Origin: Streptomyces tendae
GTDB taxonomy: Bacteria > Actinomycetota > Actinomycetes > Streptomycetales > Streptomycetaceae
NCBI RefSeq assembly: GCF_014650435.1
Contig: NZ_BMUY01000003.1
Coordinates: 620,001 to 684,000, forward strand
Reading direction: 5' to 3'
DNA: 64,000 nucleotides
Under the pieces are notes generated by a model. It saw only the letters and a program-made list of their open reading frames with translations, did no database searches and was not told where the DNA came from. The position numbers and the translations under genes are program-made. Position 1 is the first letter of the stretch. The number at the start of each line of letters is the position of its first letter. Positions 44,232 to 52,494 of the stretch are shown piece by piece.

Positions 44232-45872
44232 CTACTTGTTCGGCGGCGGCCCGTCCATCGGCCGGCCGAGCACTCCGGGCCGCCGCTGCCAGGGCAGCGG
44301 ACCGGTGGGCGGACGGTAGGCGACGCCCAGGGCGTCGAGCCGCCGGTAGTGGGAGGCCATCCGCCGCTCGAAGGCCGCGTAGTCCCGGTCGGCGGGGGCG
44401 GGCAGGGCGCTCCAGGCGACCTCGGCGAAGGCGGCGAGCCGCGGGAAGAGCTGGTAGTCCACCCGCTCCTGGTTCTCCGTCACCTCGGTCCACAGGTTCG
44501 CCTGGGTGCCGATCACATGTCCGGACTCCTCCTCGGTCAGTTCCGCCGGAACCGGCTCGAACCGGTAGACGTCCTCCAGGGTGCGTACGAAGGCGATCGG
44601 CACGGGTTCGTCCGCGCCGCCGTCCTCCCGGAAGTTCAGGTACACCTGCTGCTCGGGGCACATCACGACGTCGTGCCCCGCGCGCGCGGCGGCGATCCCG
44701 CCCGCGTAGCCGCGCCAGGAGGAGACGGCCGCGCCCTTGGCGAGTCCGCCCTCCAGGATCTCGTCCCAGCCGATGAGCCGGCGTCCGCGTTCGGCGAGCC
44801 AGGTGTCGAAGTGCTGGATGAACCAGGACTGGAGTTCGTCCTCGTCGGCGAGGCCGAGTTCCGCGATCCGCGCCTGCGCGGTGGCGGAGGCCCGCCACTG
44901 GTCCTTGGGGCATTCGTCGCCGCCGATGTGGACGAACTCCGAGGGGAAGAGCTCCAGGAGTTCCTCGAACACGCCCTCGTAGAACCGCAGGGTGTTCTCG
45001 GTGGGGGCGAGCACGTTCGGGCAGACGCCCCAGGTGTCCCAGACGGAGAGGGCGGTGGTGTCGATCACATCGGTGTTGCCCAGTTCCGGATACGCGGCGA
45101 TGGCGGCCTGCGAGTGCCCGGGTACGTCGATTTCGGGGACGACGGTGATGTGCCGGGCGGCGGCGTAGGCGACGATCTCCCGGATGTCCTCCTGGGTGTA
45201 GTAACCGCCGTGGGGTTTGTCCTCCCACAGCGGCGATGCCCGGTGACCGAATTTCGTGCGGGAGCGCCAGGAGCCGGTCTCGGTGAGCTTCGGGTGGCGT
45301 TTGATCTCGATGCGCCAGCCCTGGTCGTCCGTCAGGTGGAAGTGCAGGACGTTGAGTTTGTGGGCGGCCATCAGGTCCAGGTAGCGCAGGACGCCGTCCT
45401 TCGGCATGAAGTGCCGGGAGACGTCCAGCATCAGTCCGCGCCAGCCGAAGCGGGGCGCGTCCTCGACGCGGCCCAGCGGCAGCCGCCACCGGCGGTCGGG
45501 CAGCGGGGCGCGCCGGAAGGCGTCCGGGCCGAGCAGCTGGCGCAGGGTCTGGGCGCCCCAGAAGAGGCCGGCCGGACCGCCGCCGGCGAGGTGCACGCCC
45601 TCCGGTGCGACGTCGAGGCGGTAGCCCTCGTCGGCCAGTTCTCCGTCCAGGGCCAGCCGGATCGCGCCGCCGCTGCCAGCCCCGCTTCCCGACCCGGGGG
45701 CCAGCGGCAGGCCGGTGGCCGCGCCCAGCGTGGCGCGCAGCCAGCGTTCGGTGTGCTCGGCGCCTTCGCCGGCCACCAGCCGGGTGTCCGGGCCGAGGTC
45801 GAAGAAGGCGTCCTGGGTCGCCACTTGACGCGGCTGGGGAATCACGTCGGTCGAGTGCGTCGGGTCGGTCAC
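44232..45872 (-). CDS. Beta-N-acetylhexosaminidase (GH20)
   Basis: A 546-residue glycoside hydrolase that removes terminal GlcNAc from chitobiose and related oligomers. The N-terminal GH20b domain is followed by the catalytic barrel: HLTDDQGWRIEI, EIDVPGHSQAAI, and the Asp-Glu pair in FVHIGGDECPKDQW, where substrate-assisted catalysis occurs. LIGWDEILEGG and SSWRGY add substrate-binding residues. There is no signal peptide, so it is probably cytoplasmic, acting after the ABC importer has brought in oligosaccharide. The start at 45872 lies four bases beyond the permease stop; it is the last gene of the sugar-ABC operon. Confidence 0.95.
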   Translation of the reverse strand: MTDPTHSTDVIPQPRQVATQDAFFDLGPDTRLVAGEGAEHTERWLRATLGAATGLPLAPGSGSGAGSGGAIRLALDGELADEGYRLDVAPEGVHLAGGGPAGLFWGAQTLRQLLGPDAFRRAPLPDRRWRLPLGRVEDAPRFGWRGLMLDVSRHFMPKDGVLRYLDLMAAHKLNVLHFHLTDDQGWRIEIKRHPKLTETGSWRSRTKFGHRASPLWEDKPHGGYYTQEDIREIVAYAAARHITVVPEIDVPGHSQAAIAAYPELGNTDVIDTTALSVWDTWGVCPNVLAPTENTLRFYEGVFEELLELFPSEFVHIGGDECPKDQWRASATAQARIAELGLADEDELQSWFIQHFDTWLAERGRRLIGWDEILEGGLAKGAAVSSWRGYAGGIAAARAGHDVVMCPEQQVYLNFREDGGADEPVPIAFVRTLEDVYRFEPVPAELTEEESGHVIGTQANLWTEVTENQERVDYQLFPRLAAFAEVAWSALPAPADRDYAAFERRMASHYRRLDALGVAYRPPTGPLPWQRRPGVLGRPMDGPPPNK

Positions 45873-45876
45873 GTCG

Positions 45877-46722
45877 TCAGTCCTTCACCGCTCCGCCGAG
45901 GCCGGAGACGAGTCGTCGTTGTACGAGTACGAAGAAGACCAGCACCGGAATCGTCATCACCGTGGACGCGGCCATGACGCCGCCCCAGTCGGGATCGTCC
46001 GGCTTGTAGAAGACCAGCAGCGCCATCGGCAGCGTCGACTGGGAGGTGTCACTGATGATGAACGACTTGGCGAACAGGAAGTCGTTCCAGGTCGAGATGA
46101 AGGAGAAGACGCTGGTGGCCACCAAACCCGGCAGGACCAGCGGGAAAAGGATCTGCCACAGAAAGCGCGTCCGGCTCGCCCCGTCGATGTAGGCGGCCTC
46201 CTCCAGGGCCTCCGGCACCGCTTTCACGAAGCCCCGCAGCATCCAGATCGCGAAGGGCAGCGAGAAGGCGATGTGGGGGAGGATCAGCGAGCCCAGCGTG
46301 TTCAGCTGCCCGAAGTCCCGCATGAGGAAGAACAGCGGGATGGTGAGCGCCTCCACGGGCACCATCTGGGCCACCAGGAACATGATCAGCAGGGTGGTCC
46401 GGAAGCGGAACCGGAAACGCGTCACCGCGGTCGCCGCGAGGAACGCGATCAGCGCAGAGGCGATCACCACACAACCGGCCACGATCAGGCTGTTGAGAAA
46501 GTAGCGGCCGAATTCCTGCTGTTCGAACACCCGCCGGAAGGAATCCAGCGAGGGGGTCAGCGTCCAGGGCCGGGGCTCGCTCGACTCGATCTCCCCGGCC
46601 GGTTTGAAGGCGCTCAGCACCATCCAGTACAGCGGGAAGGCGACGACCACCGCGATCAGCAGCGCGGACACCTCGGCGGCGAGCCGCCACGGACGGCGCA
46701 CCTGCGCGCGCAGAAGATTCAC
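45877..46722 (-). CDS. Sugar ABC transporter permease (MalG-type)
   Basis: A 281-residue inner-membrane permease with six helices. The first is LIAVVVAFPLYWMVLSAF, and the coupling EAA loop is EALEEAAYIDGASRTRFLWQ, followed by ILFPLVLPGLVATSVFSF. It ends FFVLVQRRLVSGLGGAVKD, the standard end of this family. It pairs with the upstream permease, whose stop overlaps its GTG start (46722) by four bases. No ATPase gene is in the operon; Streptomyces sugar ABC systems usually share MsiK. Confidence 0.92.
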   Translation of the reverse strand: MNLLRAQVRRPWRLAAEVSALLIAVVVAFPLYWMVLSAFKPAGEIESSEPRPWTLTPSLDSFRRVFEQQEFGRYFLNSLIVAGCVVIASALIAFLAATAVTRFRFRFRTTLLIMFLVAQMVPVEALTIPLFFLMRDFGQLNTLGSLILPHIAFSLPFAIWMLRGFVKAVPEALEEAAYIDGASRTRFLWQILFPLVLPGLVATSVFSFISTWNDFLFAKSFIISDTSQSTLPMALLVFYKPDDPDWGGVMAASTVMTIPVLVFFVLVQRRLVSGLGGAVKD

Positions 46723-47684
46723 AGCTCCTCCCCCTGGCGGCGCAGCAGCCGCAGGTAGACCAGCGTCACCGCGAGCAGGATCAGCAGCATGAACACGCCG
46801 ATCGCGGAGCCGAGGCTGTACTGCGAGGACGCGAAGGCCTTCTGGTAGGCGTAGACGTTGAGGACCATGTTCTGGCCGGCGATGCCGCCGCCGTTCGTCA
46901 TCACGTAGATCTGGGTGAAGACCTTGAAGTCCCAGATGACCGACTGGATGGTGACGACCACGAGGATCGGCCGGAGCATCGGCGCGAGCACCGAGCGCCA
47001 GACCCGCCACTGCGAGGCCCCGTCGAGCGCGGCGGCCTCCAGCACCTCGGCCGGTACGGCCCGTATCCCGGCGTAGACGGTCACCATGACGAACGGGAAG
47101 GAACACCACACCACTTCGAGCAGTACGAGCAGGAAGGCGCTGTACCGCCCGTACGTCCAGGAGTGGTCGCCGATCCCCAGCATCCGGTTGACGGGCCCGA
47201 AGTCCGGGTCGAACAGCAGCAGCCAGACGGTGGACCCGGTCACCGCCGGGGTCGCCCACGCGCCCAGCCCCGCCAGCATCAACGCCAGCCGCGGCACGGC
47301 CCGCACCCGCGTGAGCAGCACGGCGAGCGCGCACCCGACGGCCAGCGTGGACACCACACAGGCGGCGGCGAACAGCACGGTGGCGAGCAGCACCCGCCAG
47401 AACTCCCGGTCCCCGAACAGCTCGGCATAGTTCCCGAACCCCTGAAAGGTAGCCGGCTCCCCACCACTGACCTGAGCCTGCGTGTACTCCAGAAAGGAGA
47501 TCAACCCAAGCTGATAAACGGGGTAGACCAGCAGCCCACCAAGGACCACAAGAGCGGGCGCGAGATATATCCAAGGGGTGGCGGAGGAGCGCCCGAAGGG
47601 GCGCGGGGAACGGCGCGAGAAACCACGACGCACCGTCACCCGCCCACGCACCGCACCCCCCGAGCTCATAGGCGAACCCGTCAT
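46719..47684 (-). CDS. Sugar ABC transporter permease (MalF-type)
   Basis: A 321-residue permease with six helices, the first at WIYLAPALVVLGGLLVYPVY. The coupling loop is EVLEAAALDGASQWRVWRS followed by VLAPMLRPILVVVTIQS. The N-terminal 36 residues are basic and variable, and the DNA encoding them contains a copy of the dispersed repeat (47596-47659), so this part of the protein may have been supplied by repeat insertion. The ATG at 47684 overlaps the binding-protein stop by four bases; an ATG five codons on (47669) is an alternative. Confidence 0.9.
   Translation of the reverse strand: MTGSPMSSGGAVRGRVTVRRGFSRRSPRPFGRSSATPWIYLAPALVVLGGLLVYPVYQLGLISFLEYTQAQVSGGEPATFQGFGNYAELFGDREFWRVLLATVLFAAACVVSTLAVGCALAVLLTRVRAVPRLALMLAGLGAWATPAVTGSTVWLLLFDPDFGPVNRMLGIGDHSWTYGRYSAFLLVLLEVVWCSFPFVMVTVYAGIRAVPAEVLEAAALDGASQWRVWRSVLAPMLRPILVVVTIQSVIWDFKVFTQIYVMTNGGGIAGQNMVLNVYAYQKAFASSQYSLGSAIGVFMLLILLAVTLVYLRLLRRQGEEL
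47596..47659. repeat. Dispersed Streptomyces repeat, copy B (inside coding sequence)
   Basis: AAGGGGCGCGGGGAACGGCG starting at 47596, then GAGAAACCACGACGCACC and a CG-rich end at about 47659. It falls within the first codons of the MalF-type permease, on the antisense strand, whereas copies A and C are intergenic. Confidence 0.7.
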
Positions 47685-48979
47685 CCGGCGGAGCCAAACG
47701 CGTCGTCCATCTTCCGAGCCGCGTCCCCAGCGGCAGCGTCCACGTCCTTCTTGCCGCTGACCACCTCCTGGAACATCGTCGGCAGCACCTGCGAGGAGTC
47801 GATCGTCGCCCACGCGGGAGAGGCCGGAACGAACTTCGTGCCCGCAGCGAGCGTGTCGACGAACGGCTTCACGAACGGCTCCTTCGCCGCCACCTGCTGC
47901 CGTACGTCCGTGAAGGTCGGCAGGAAGCCCATCGCGTCGAACAGGTCGGCCTGCGCCTTCTTCGACGCGAGCCGCTGCATCAGGTCGACGGCGAGGGTGC
48001 GGTGCGAGGTGCTCTTCAGGACGCCGATGTTGTTGCCGCCCGCGAAGGCGGGGGCGATGGAGCCGGACTCGACACCCGGCAGCGGCACGACCGCGTACTT
48101 GCCCTTCGCCGCGCCGGCCTCCACGGCCTGGTGGCTGAAGTCGCCGCCGATGGCCATGGCCGCCTTGCCGGAGGCGAAGGCGGTGACGGTGTCGTTGCCG
48201 CCCATGCCGGCGCACTTGGCGGCGGGGCAGTTGCCGTCCCCGAACAGGGACGTGTACGCCTCGATGCCCTTCCGGGCCGCGGCGCTGTCGATCGCGGAGG
48301 CGTACGAGCCGCCCTTGCCGGTGGCGAGTTCACCGCCGTTGGCCCAGATGAACGGCATCGCGCCGTAGGTGTAGGCGCCGCCGACCGCGATGCCGTAGAG
48401 GTCGGGCTTCGCGGTGTGCACCTTCTTGGCCGTGGACGCCAGTTCCGCCAGCGACTTGGGAGGTTCGAGACCGAGGTCGTCGAAGACGTCGGTGCGGTAG
48501 TAGAGGGCGCGGACGCCGACGAAGTAGGGGGCGCCGTAGACCTTTCCGTCCACGGTGACCGACTGGCGGGCGGTGGGGTCGGCGTCCTTGGCCTCGTCCC
48601 AGGCCGCGAACTCCTTGGTGAGGTCGGCGAGTCCGCCGTCCTTGACGTAGCCGGCGGTGTCCGTGTTGCCGAACTCGATGACGTCGGGGGCGCTCTTCGG
48701 GTCGTTGAAGGCGGCCTTGATGCGCTGGGCACGGGTCTCGACCGGGATGTACTCCACGGTGACCTTCGTGTCCTCGTGCGCCTTCTCGAAGTCGGCGAGG
48801 ACCGCGTCGACGACCTTCTCCTTCGGCTTGTTGTTGACCTCCTGGAACAGCCAGACGCGCAACGTGCCGCTCTTCTCGTCCTTGCCGGAGGAGGAGTTGT
48901 CGGACGTCTGGGGTGCGCAGGCGGTCGCGGCGACGACGGCCGCGGCCAGCAGTACGGCCAGGCGGGGGGCGAGCTTCAT
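47681..48979 (-). CDS. Sugar-binding lipoprotein of an ABC transporter
   Basis: A 432-residue extracellular solute-binding protein, family 1. The signal sequence LAVLLAAAVVAATAC has its lipobox Cys near residue 21, so it is lipid-anchored. The mature protein starts GTLRVWLFQEVNNKPKEKVV, the N-terminal lobe motif; substrate-lobe segments VKPFVDTLAAG and FQEVVSGKKDVDAAAGDAAR are at the end. The start at 48979 has GGAGGAAAG upstream. It leads an operon of two permeases and a hexosaminidase, and a DasR-like box lies upstream, so the likely ligand is chitobiose or a related GlcNAc oligomer. Confidence 0.9.
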   Translation of the reverse strand: MKLAPRLAVLLAAAVVAATACAPQTSDNSSSGKDEKSGTLRVWLFQEVNNKPKEKVVDAVLADFEKAHEDTKVTVEYIPVETRAQRIKAAFNDPKSAPDVIEFGNTDTAGYVKDGGLADLTKEFAAWDEAKDADPTARQSVTVDGKVYGAPYFVGVRALYYRTDVFDDLGLEPPKSLAELASTAKKVHTAKPDLYGIAVGGAYTYGAMPFIWANGGELATGKGGSYASAIDSAAARKGIEAYTSLFGDGNCPAAKCAGMGGNDTVTAFASGKAAMAIGGDFSHQAVEAGAAKGKYAVVPLPGVESGSIAPAFAGGNNIGVLKSTSHRTLAVDLMQRLASKKAQADLFDAMGFLPTFTDVRQQVAAKEPFVKPFVDTLAAGTKFVPASPAWATIDSSQVLPTMFQEVVSGKKDVDAAAGDAARKMDDAFGSAG

Positions 48980-49002
48980 GGAGTCTTTCCTCCGGGCGTG
49001 CG

Positions 49003-49017
49003 TTGCAACATATGCAA
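49003..49017. promoter_or_regulatory. Short palindrome in the leader of the sugar-ABC operon
   Basis: TTGCA and TGCAA frame a 5-bp spacer 24-38 bp before the start codon, in the 5' leader or promoter. Size and position would suit a LacI/ROK-type operator. No regulator gene lies beside it. Confidence 0.35.
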
Positions 49018-49074
49018 TGACGGTTTCGCTCTGCACAACACCCAGGAGCGTAGGGAGACATGAACCTGTCCACA

Positions 49075-49090
49075 AGAGGTCTGAACCAGT
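49075..49090. promoter_or_regulatory. Candidate DasR box upstream of the sugar-ABC/hexosaminidase operon
   Basis: AGAGGTCTGAACCAGT matches 12 of the 16 positions of the nagE1 box ACTGGTCTACACCAGT, keeping GGTCT and ACCAGT. It lies about 96 bp upstream of the binding-protein start. Since the operon encodes a hexosaminidase, DasR control is plausible. Confidence 0.55.
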
Positions 49091-49134
49091 TCGTAAACCT
49101 CTTTGTTAATCAGCCCGACCGGGCCCGGACGCAC

Positions 49135-49176
49135 GAAGGCCCCCGGAGTGCGCGCGGGCACACTCCGGGGGCCTTC
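49135..49176. terminator. Terminator after the DUF3039 gene
   Basis: A 16-bp perfect stem (49135-49150 with 49161-49176) and 10-nt loop, between the DUF3039 stop and the sugar-ABC promoter. Confidence 0.85.
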
Positions 49177-49210
49177 GGGACGAGCTAAGAGGTCCGAACG
49201 GACAGGGGCG

Positions 49211-49495
49211 CTACTTCTTGTCGCCGCCCTTGCCCTCGTCCCCGCCGCCGCTCATGGATTCGTAGATCTCCTTGCACATGGGGCAGACGGGGTACTTCTT
49301 GGGGTCGCGGCCCGGTACCCAGACCTTGCCGCACAGCGCCACGACGGGGGTGCCGTCGAGGGCGCTGGCCATGATCTTGTCCTTCTGGACGTAATGCGCG
49401 AAGCGCTCGTGATCGCCGTCGCCGTGGGACGTCTGCGGCGTCGGTTCGACGAGGGTTCCCGTACCTGTCCCGCGCTCGGGCTCGAGAGTGCTCAT
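49211..49495 (-). CDS. DUF3039 zinc-ribbon protein
   Basis: A 94-residue protein with a clear zinc-binding region: ALCGKVWVPGRDPKKYPVCP followed by MCKEIYESM, giving Cys, then CxxC. The N-terminus is polar with GTGTG and HGDGDHE, and the C-terminus is Gly/Lys/Asp-rich. DUF3039 is widespread in actinobacteria; the function is unknown. The start MSTLEPERG at 49495 is used; the TTG three codons upstream is less likely. It is downstream of the YqgE gene on the same strand and may be co-transcribed. Confidence 0.85.
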   Translation of the reverse strand: MSTLEPERGTGTGTLVEPTPQTSHGDGDHERFAHYVQKDKIMASALDGTPVVALCGKVWVPGRDPKKYPVCPMCKEIYESMSGGGDEGKGGDKK

Positions 49496-49525
49496 AACCG
49501 CCAAGGGTACTGAAGCTCACACGCT

Positions 49526-50107
49526 TCAGTTGAGCGACGGGTCGTCCGGATACGTCGCCACCATCGCCAGGTCGCCCCGCTGGCGGCGCAGCACCTCGCG
49601 CCAGAGTCTCTCCGGGAATGGCGAGGAGACGTCGCCGGGCTCGGACTCGACCACGTACCAGGCGCCCTCGGTCAGCTCGTCCTCCAGCTGGCCGGGCCCC
49701 CAGCCCGCGTACCCGGCGAAGATCCGCAGGGCGCCCACGGCGGACGCCAGCAGCTCCGGGGGCGCCTCCAGGTCCACCAGGCCGATAGCGCCGTGCACCC
49801 GCCGCCAGCCCAGCGGCGTCCGCTCGCCGGACGCCCCGCCGGGGACGACGGCGACGCCGAGGGCCGAGTCCAGCGACACCGGGCCGCCCTGGAAGACGAC
49901 GCCGGGCTCGCCGGTCAGGTCCGCCCAGTCCTCCAGGATGTCGCCCACGTCGACCGGCGTGGGGCGGTTGAGGACGACACCGAGGGAGCCCTCCTCGTCG
50001 TGGTCGAGGAGGAGCACCACCGCACGCTCGAAGTTCGGGTCCGCCAGGGCGGGCGTTGCCACGAGCAGCCGCCCCGTGAGCGAGGACACCTCGGTCATGC
50101 CAGACAT
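49526..50107 (-). CDS. YqgE/AlgH family protein
   Basis: A 193-residue member of the UPF0301/YqgE family. Core features: LTGRLLVATPALADPNFERA, then VVLLLDHDEEGSLGVVLNRP, VFQGGPVSLDSAL and IFAGYAGWGPGQLEDEL. The fold is known from structures, but the biochemical role is not. The start at 50107 (MSGMTEV) is chosen because GGGAGGGG lies 13 bases before it; the ATG at 50098 would give the more common MTEVSSLTG start. It is divergent from murA with 224 bp between the starts. Confidence 0.88.
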   Translation of the reverse strand: MSGMTEVSSLTGRLLVATPALADPNFERAVVLLLDHDEEGSLGVVLNRPTPVDVGDILEDWADLTGEPGVVFQGGPVSLDSALGVAVVPGGASGERTPLGWRRVHGAIGLVDLEAPPELLASAVGALRIFAGYAGWGPGQLEDELTEGAWYVVESEPGDVSSPFPERLWREVLRRQRGDLAMVATYPDDPSLN

Positions 50108-50331
50108 GATCCCGCATGTTCCCCTCCCGTGGGGAGGCAATCGGGGGCACGGGAGTGAACACGCCCCCGCGCACGTCCCTCGGTCGTGACCCCCTGTACG
50201 CGCCGGGGAACACCGCGTGTTGTGACAAATCCATGACGTTGCCGGACCGTGCGCAGGCGCATGGATGGGGGGTACAAGACGATTACCCTTTCCCTTCTGG
50301 CCCCTGCCCAACCCCACGGAACGCGAGATTC

Positions 50332-51678
50332 ATGACCGTCAACGGCGCTGATGACGTACTGCTTGTCCACGGCGGGACCCCGCTGGAGGGCGAGATCCGG
50401 GTCCGCGGTGCGAAGAACCTCGTGCCGAAGGCCATGGTGGCCGCCCTGCTGGGCAGTGCGCCGAGCCGGCTGCGCAACGTGCCGGACATCCGCGACGTGC
50501 GGGTCGTACGCGGACTGCTGCAGCTGCACGGGGTGACCGTCCGCCCGGGTGAGGAGCCCGGCGAGCTGGTCCTCGACCCCTCCCACGTGGAGAGCGCGAA
50601 CGTCGCCGACATCGATGCCCACGCGGGTTCGTCGCGCATCCCGATCCTGTTCTGCGGCCCGCTGCTGCACCGCCTCGGGCACGCCTTCATCCCCGGCCTG
50701 GGCGGCTGCGACATCGGCGGCCGGCCCATCGACTTCCACTTCGAGGTGCTGCGCCAGTTCGGCGCGAAGATCGAGAAGCGGGCGGACGGCCAGTACCTGG
50801 AGGCTCCGCAGCGGCTGCGCGGCACCAAGATCCGGCTGCCGTACCCGTCCGTCGGCGCGACCGAGCAGGTGCTGCTGACCGCCGTGCTCGCCGAGGGCGT
50901 CACGGAGCTGTCCAACGCGGCCGTGGAGCCGGAGATCGAGGACCTGATCTGCGTTCTGCAGAAGATGGGCGCGATCATCGCGATGGACACCGACCGCACG
51001 ATCCGCATCACCGGTGTGGACGAGCTGGGCGGCTACACCCACCGTGCCCTCTCGGACCGCCTGGAGGCCGCCTCCTGGGCCTCCGCGGCGCTGGCCACCG
51101 AGGGCAACGTCTATGTCCGCGGGGCCCAGCAGCGCTCGATGATGACGTTCCTGAACACCTTCCGGAAGGTGGGCGGCGCCTTCGAGATCGACGACGAGGG
51201 CATCCGCTTCTGGCACCCGGGCGGACGGCTGAAGTCCATCGCCCTGGAGACGGACGTGCACCCCGGCTTCCAGACGGACTGGCAGCAGCCCCTGGTGGTC
51301 GCCCTGACGCAGGCCACGGGCCTGTCCATCGTCCACGAGACGGTGTACGAGTCCCGGCTCGGCTTCACCTCCGCGCTCAACCAGATGGGCGCCCACATCC
51401 AGCTCTACCGCGAGTGCCTCGGCGGCTCCGACTGCCGCTTCGGCCAGCGCAACTTCCTGCACTCGGCCGTCGTCTCCGGGCCGACCAAGCTGGAGGGCGC
51501 CGACCTGGTCATCCCCGACCTGCGCGGCGGCTTCTCGTACCTGATCGCCGCCCTCGCGGCCCAGGGCACCTCCCGGGTCCACGGCATCGACCTGATCAAC
51601 CGCGGCTACGAGAACTTCATGGACAAGCTCGTGGAGCTGGGCGCAAAGGTGGAACTCCCGGGCAAGGCCCTGGGCTGA
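50332..51678 (+). CDS. murA: UDP-N-acetylglucosamine 1-carboxyvinyltransferase (MurA)
   Basis: Transfers enolpyruvate from PEP to UDP-GlcNAc, the first committed step of peptidoglycan synthesis. A 448-residue protein with IRVRGAKNLVPKAMVAALLG (Lys for substrate), the catalytic loop LGGCDIGGRPIDFH with the fosfomycin-target Cys present, and DVHPGFQTDWQQPLVVALT with the catalytic Asp. Start MTVNGADDVLL at 50332. Having the Cys rather than the Asp seen in mycobacteria suggests fosfomycin sensitivity for this copy. Streptomyces usually carry a second murA elsewhere. A strong terminator follows. Confidence 0.95.
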   Translation: MTVNGADDVLLVHGGTPLEGEIRVRGAKNLVPKAMVAALLGSAPSRLRNVPDIRDVRVVRGLLQLHGVTVRPGEEPGELVLDPSHVESANVADIDAHAGSSRIPILFCGPLLHRLGHAFIPGLGGCDIGGRPIDFHFEVLRQFGAKIEKRADGQYLEAPQRLRGTKIRLPYPSVGATEQVLLTAVLAEGVTELSNAAVEPEIEDLICVLQKMGAIIAMDTDRTIRITGVDELGGYTHRALSDRLEAASWASAALATEGNVYVRGAQQRSMMTFLNTFRKVGGAFEIDDEGIRFWHPGGRLKSIALETDVHPGFQTDWQQPLVVALTQATGLSIVHETVYESRLGFTSALNQMGAHIQLYRECLGGSDCRFGQRNFLHSAVVSGPTKLEGADLVIPDLRGGFSYLIAALAAQGTSRVHGIDLINRGYENFMDKLVELGAKVELPGKALG

Positions 51679-51691
51679 CCCGCGCAGACAC

Positions 51692-51735
51692 GCCGATGGG
51701 GCGGTCACCCGGACCCGGGTGACCGCCCCATCGGC
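51692..51735. terminator. Terminator between murA and hupA
   Basis: A 19-bp perfect stem (51692-51710 with 51717-51735), one of the strongest hairpins in the window, 13 bp after the murA stop. Confidence 0.9.
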
Positions 51736-51753
51736 GTTACGTCGAACGCCCCA

Positions 51754-51817
51754 AAGGGGCGCGGGGAACTGCGCGACCAGCCACAACGGGCCCGCAGCCG
51801 CGAAACGACCGCACCCC
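51754..51817. repeat. Dispersed Streptomyces repeat, copy C
   Basis: AAGGGGCGCGGGGAACTGCG starting at 51754, continuing with CGACCAGCCACAACGGGCCC and CG-rich sequence to about 51817. It matches copy A over the first 29 bases. A short hairpin GCCCC/GGGGC overlaps its start. It lies between murA and hupA. Confidence 0.75.
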
Positions 51818-51860
51818 GTACGAACGATCCGCACAGTCCCCGGCACTCCAAGCGGAGCGC

Positions 51861-52142
51861 TTACTTACCCTTGGCGGCTTCCTTGAGCTTGGAACCCGCG
51901 GAGACCTTGACGCTGTAGCCGGCCGGGATCTGGATCGGCTCGCCGGTCTGCGGGTTGCGGGCGGTGCGAGCGGCACGGTGGGTGCGCTCGAAGGTCAGGA
52001 AGCCGGGGACGGTGACCTTCTCGTCGCCCTTGGAGACGATGTCGCCGACAACCTCGGCGAACGCGGCCAGCACGGCGTCGGCGTCCTTGCGGGTCACCTC
52101 GGCGCGGTCGGCCAGCGCGGCCACCAGCTCACTGCGGTTCAT
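51861..52142 (-). CDS. hupA: HU-family DNA-binding protein
   Basis: Small nucleoid protein of 93 residues that bends and compacts DNA. The family start MNRSELVAALADRAEVTRKD, the arm region GFLTFERTHRAARTARNPQT and GEPIQIPAGYSVKVSAGSKL are intact. It is the short HU form without the Lys/Ala-rich tail of the sporulation-specific HupS, so I call it HupA, as at this locus in S. coelicolor. The start at 52142 has GGGAG seven bases upstream. Confidence 0.94.
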   Translation of the reverse strand: MNRSELVAALADRAEVTRKDADAVLAAFAEVVGDIVSKGDEKVTVPGFLTFERTHRAARTARNPQTGEPIQIPAGYSVKVSAGSKLKEAAKGK

Positions 52143-52494
52143 GTTGTTACTCCCGTGTTCTTCTTGCCGTTGAGGCGTGCCACGCGGCGGAGCCGCATGT
52201 TGGGCACAGCGATGCCGATGCTGCCAGGGCCCTCTGACATTCCCCGGACCCGGGTCGGTCGTCAGACCCTCGCGCCCAGGGAGGCATCCTGCCTCCACCT
52301 GCGGCGGTAAAGCCAATCCGGCACCCCCAGGAGTCGTGAGAACACCCTTGGGAGTCACACGCCGAGAGGGCCTGAGCCTTGCGCAACCCTAGAGGGCGAT
52401 ACGAGGCCCGACATCCCGCGACGCGCCGGAGGGGCGGCCCGCCGTGGTGATCCTCACCACCACGCCACAGGCCGCCTTCCCCGGGCGGGGGAAC
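52143..52494. other. Intergenic region upstream of hupA
   Basis: 352 bp between the malic enzyme stop and the hupA start, both on the minus strand. It contains a short hairpin (GTGGTGA/TCACCAC, 52444-52460) that may end the malic enzyme message, and must hold the hupA promoter. No gene. Confidence 0.5.
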
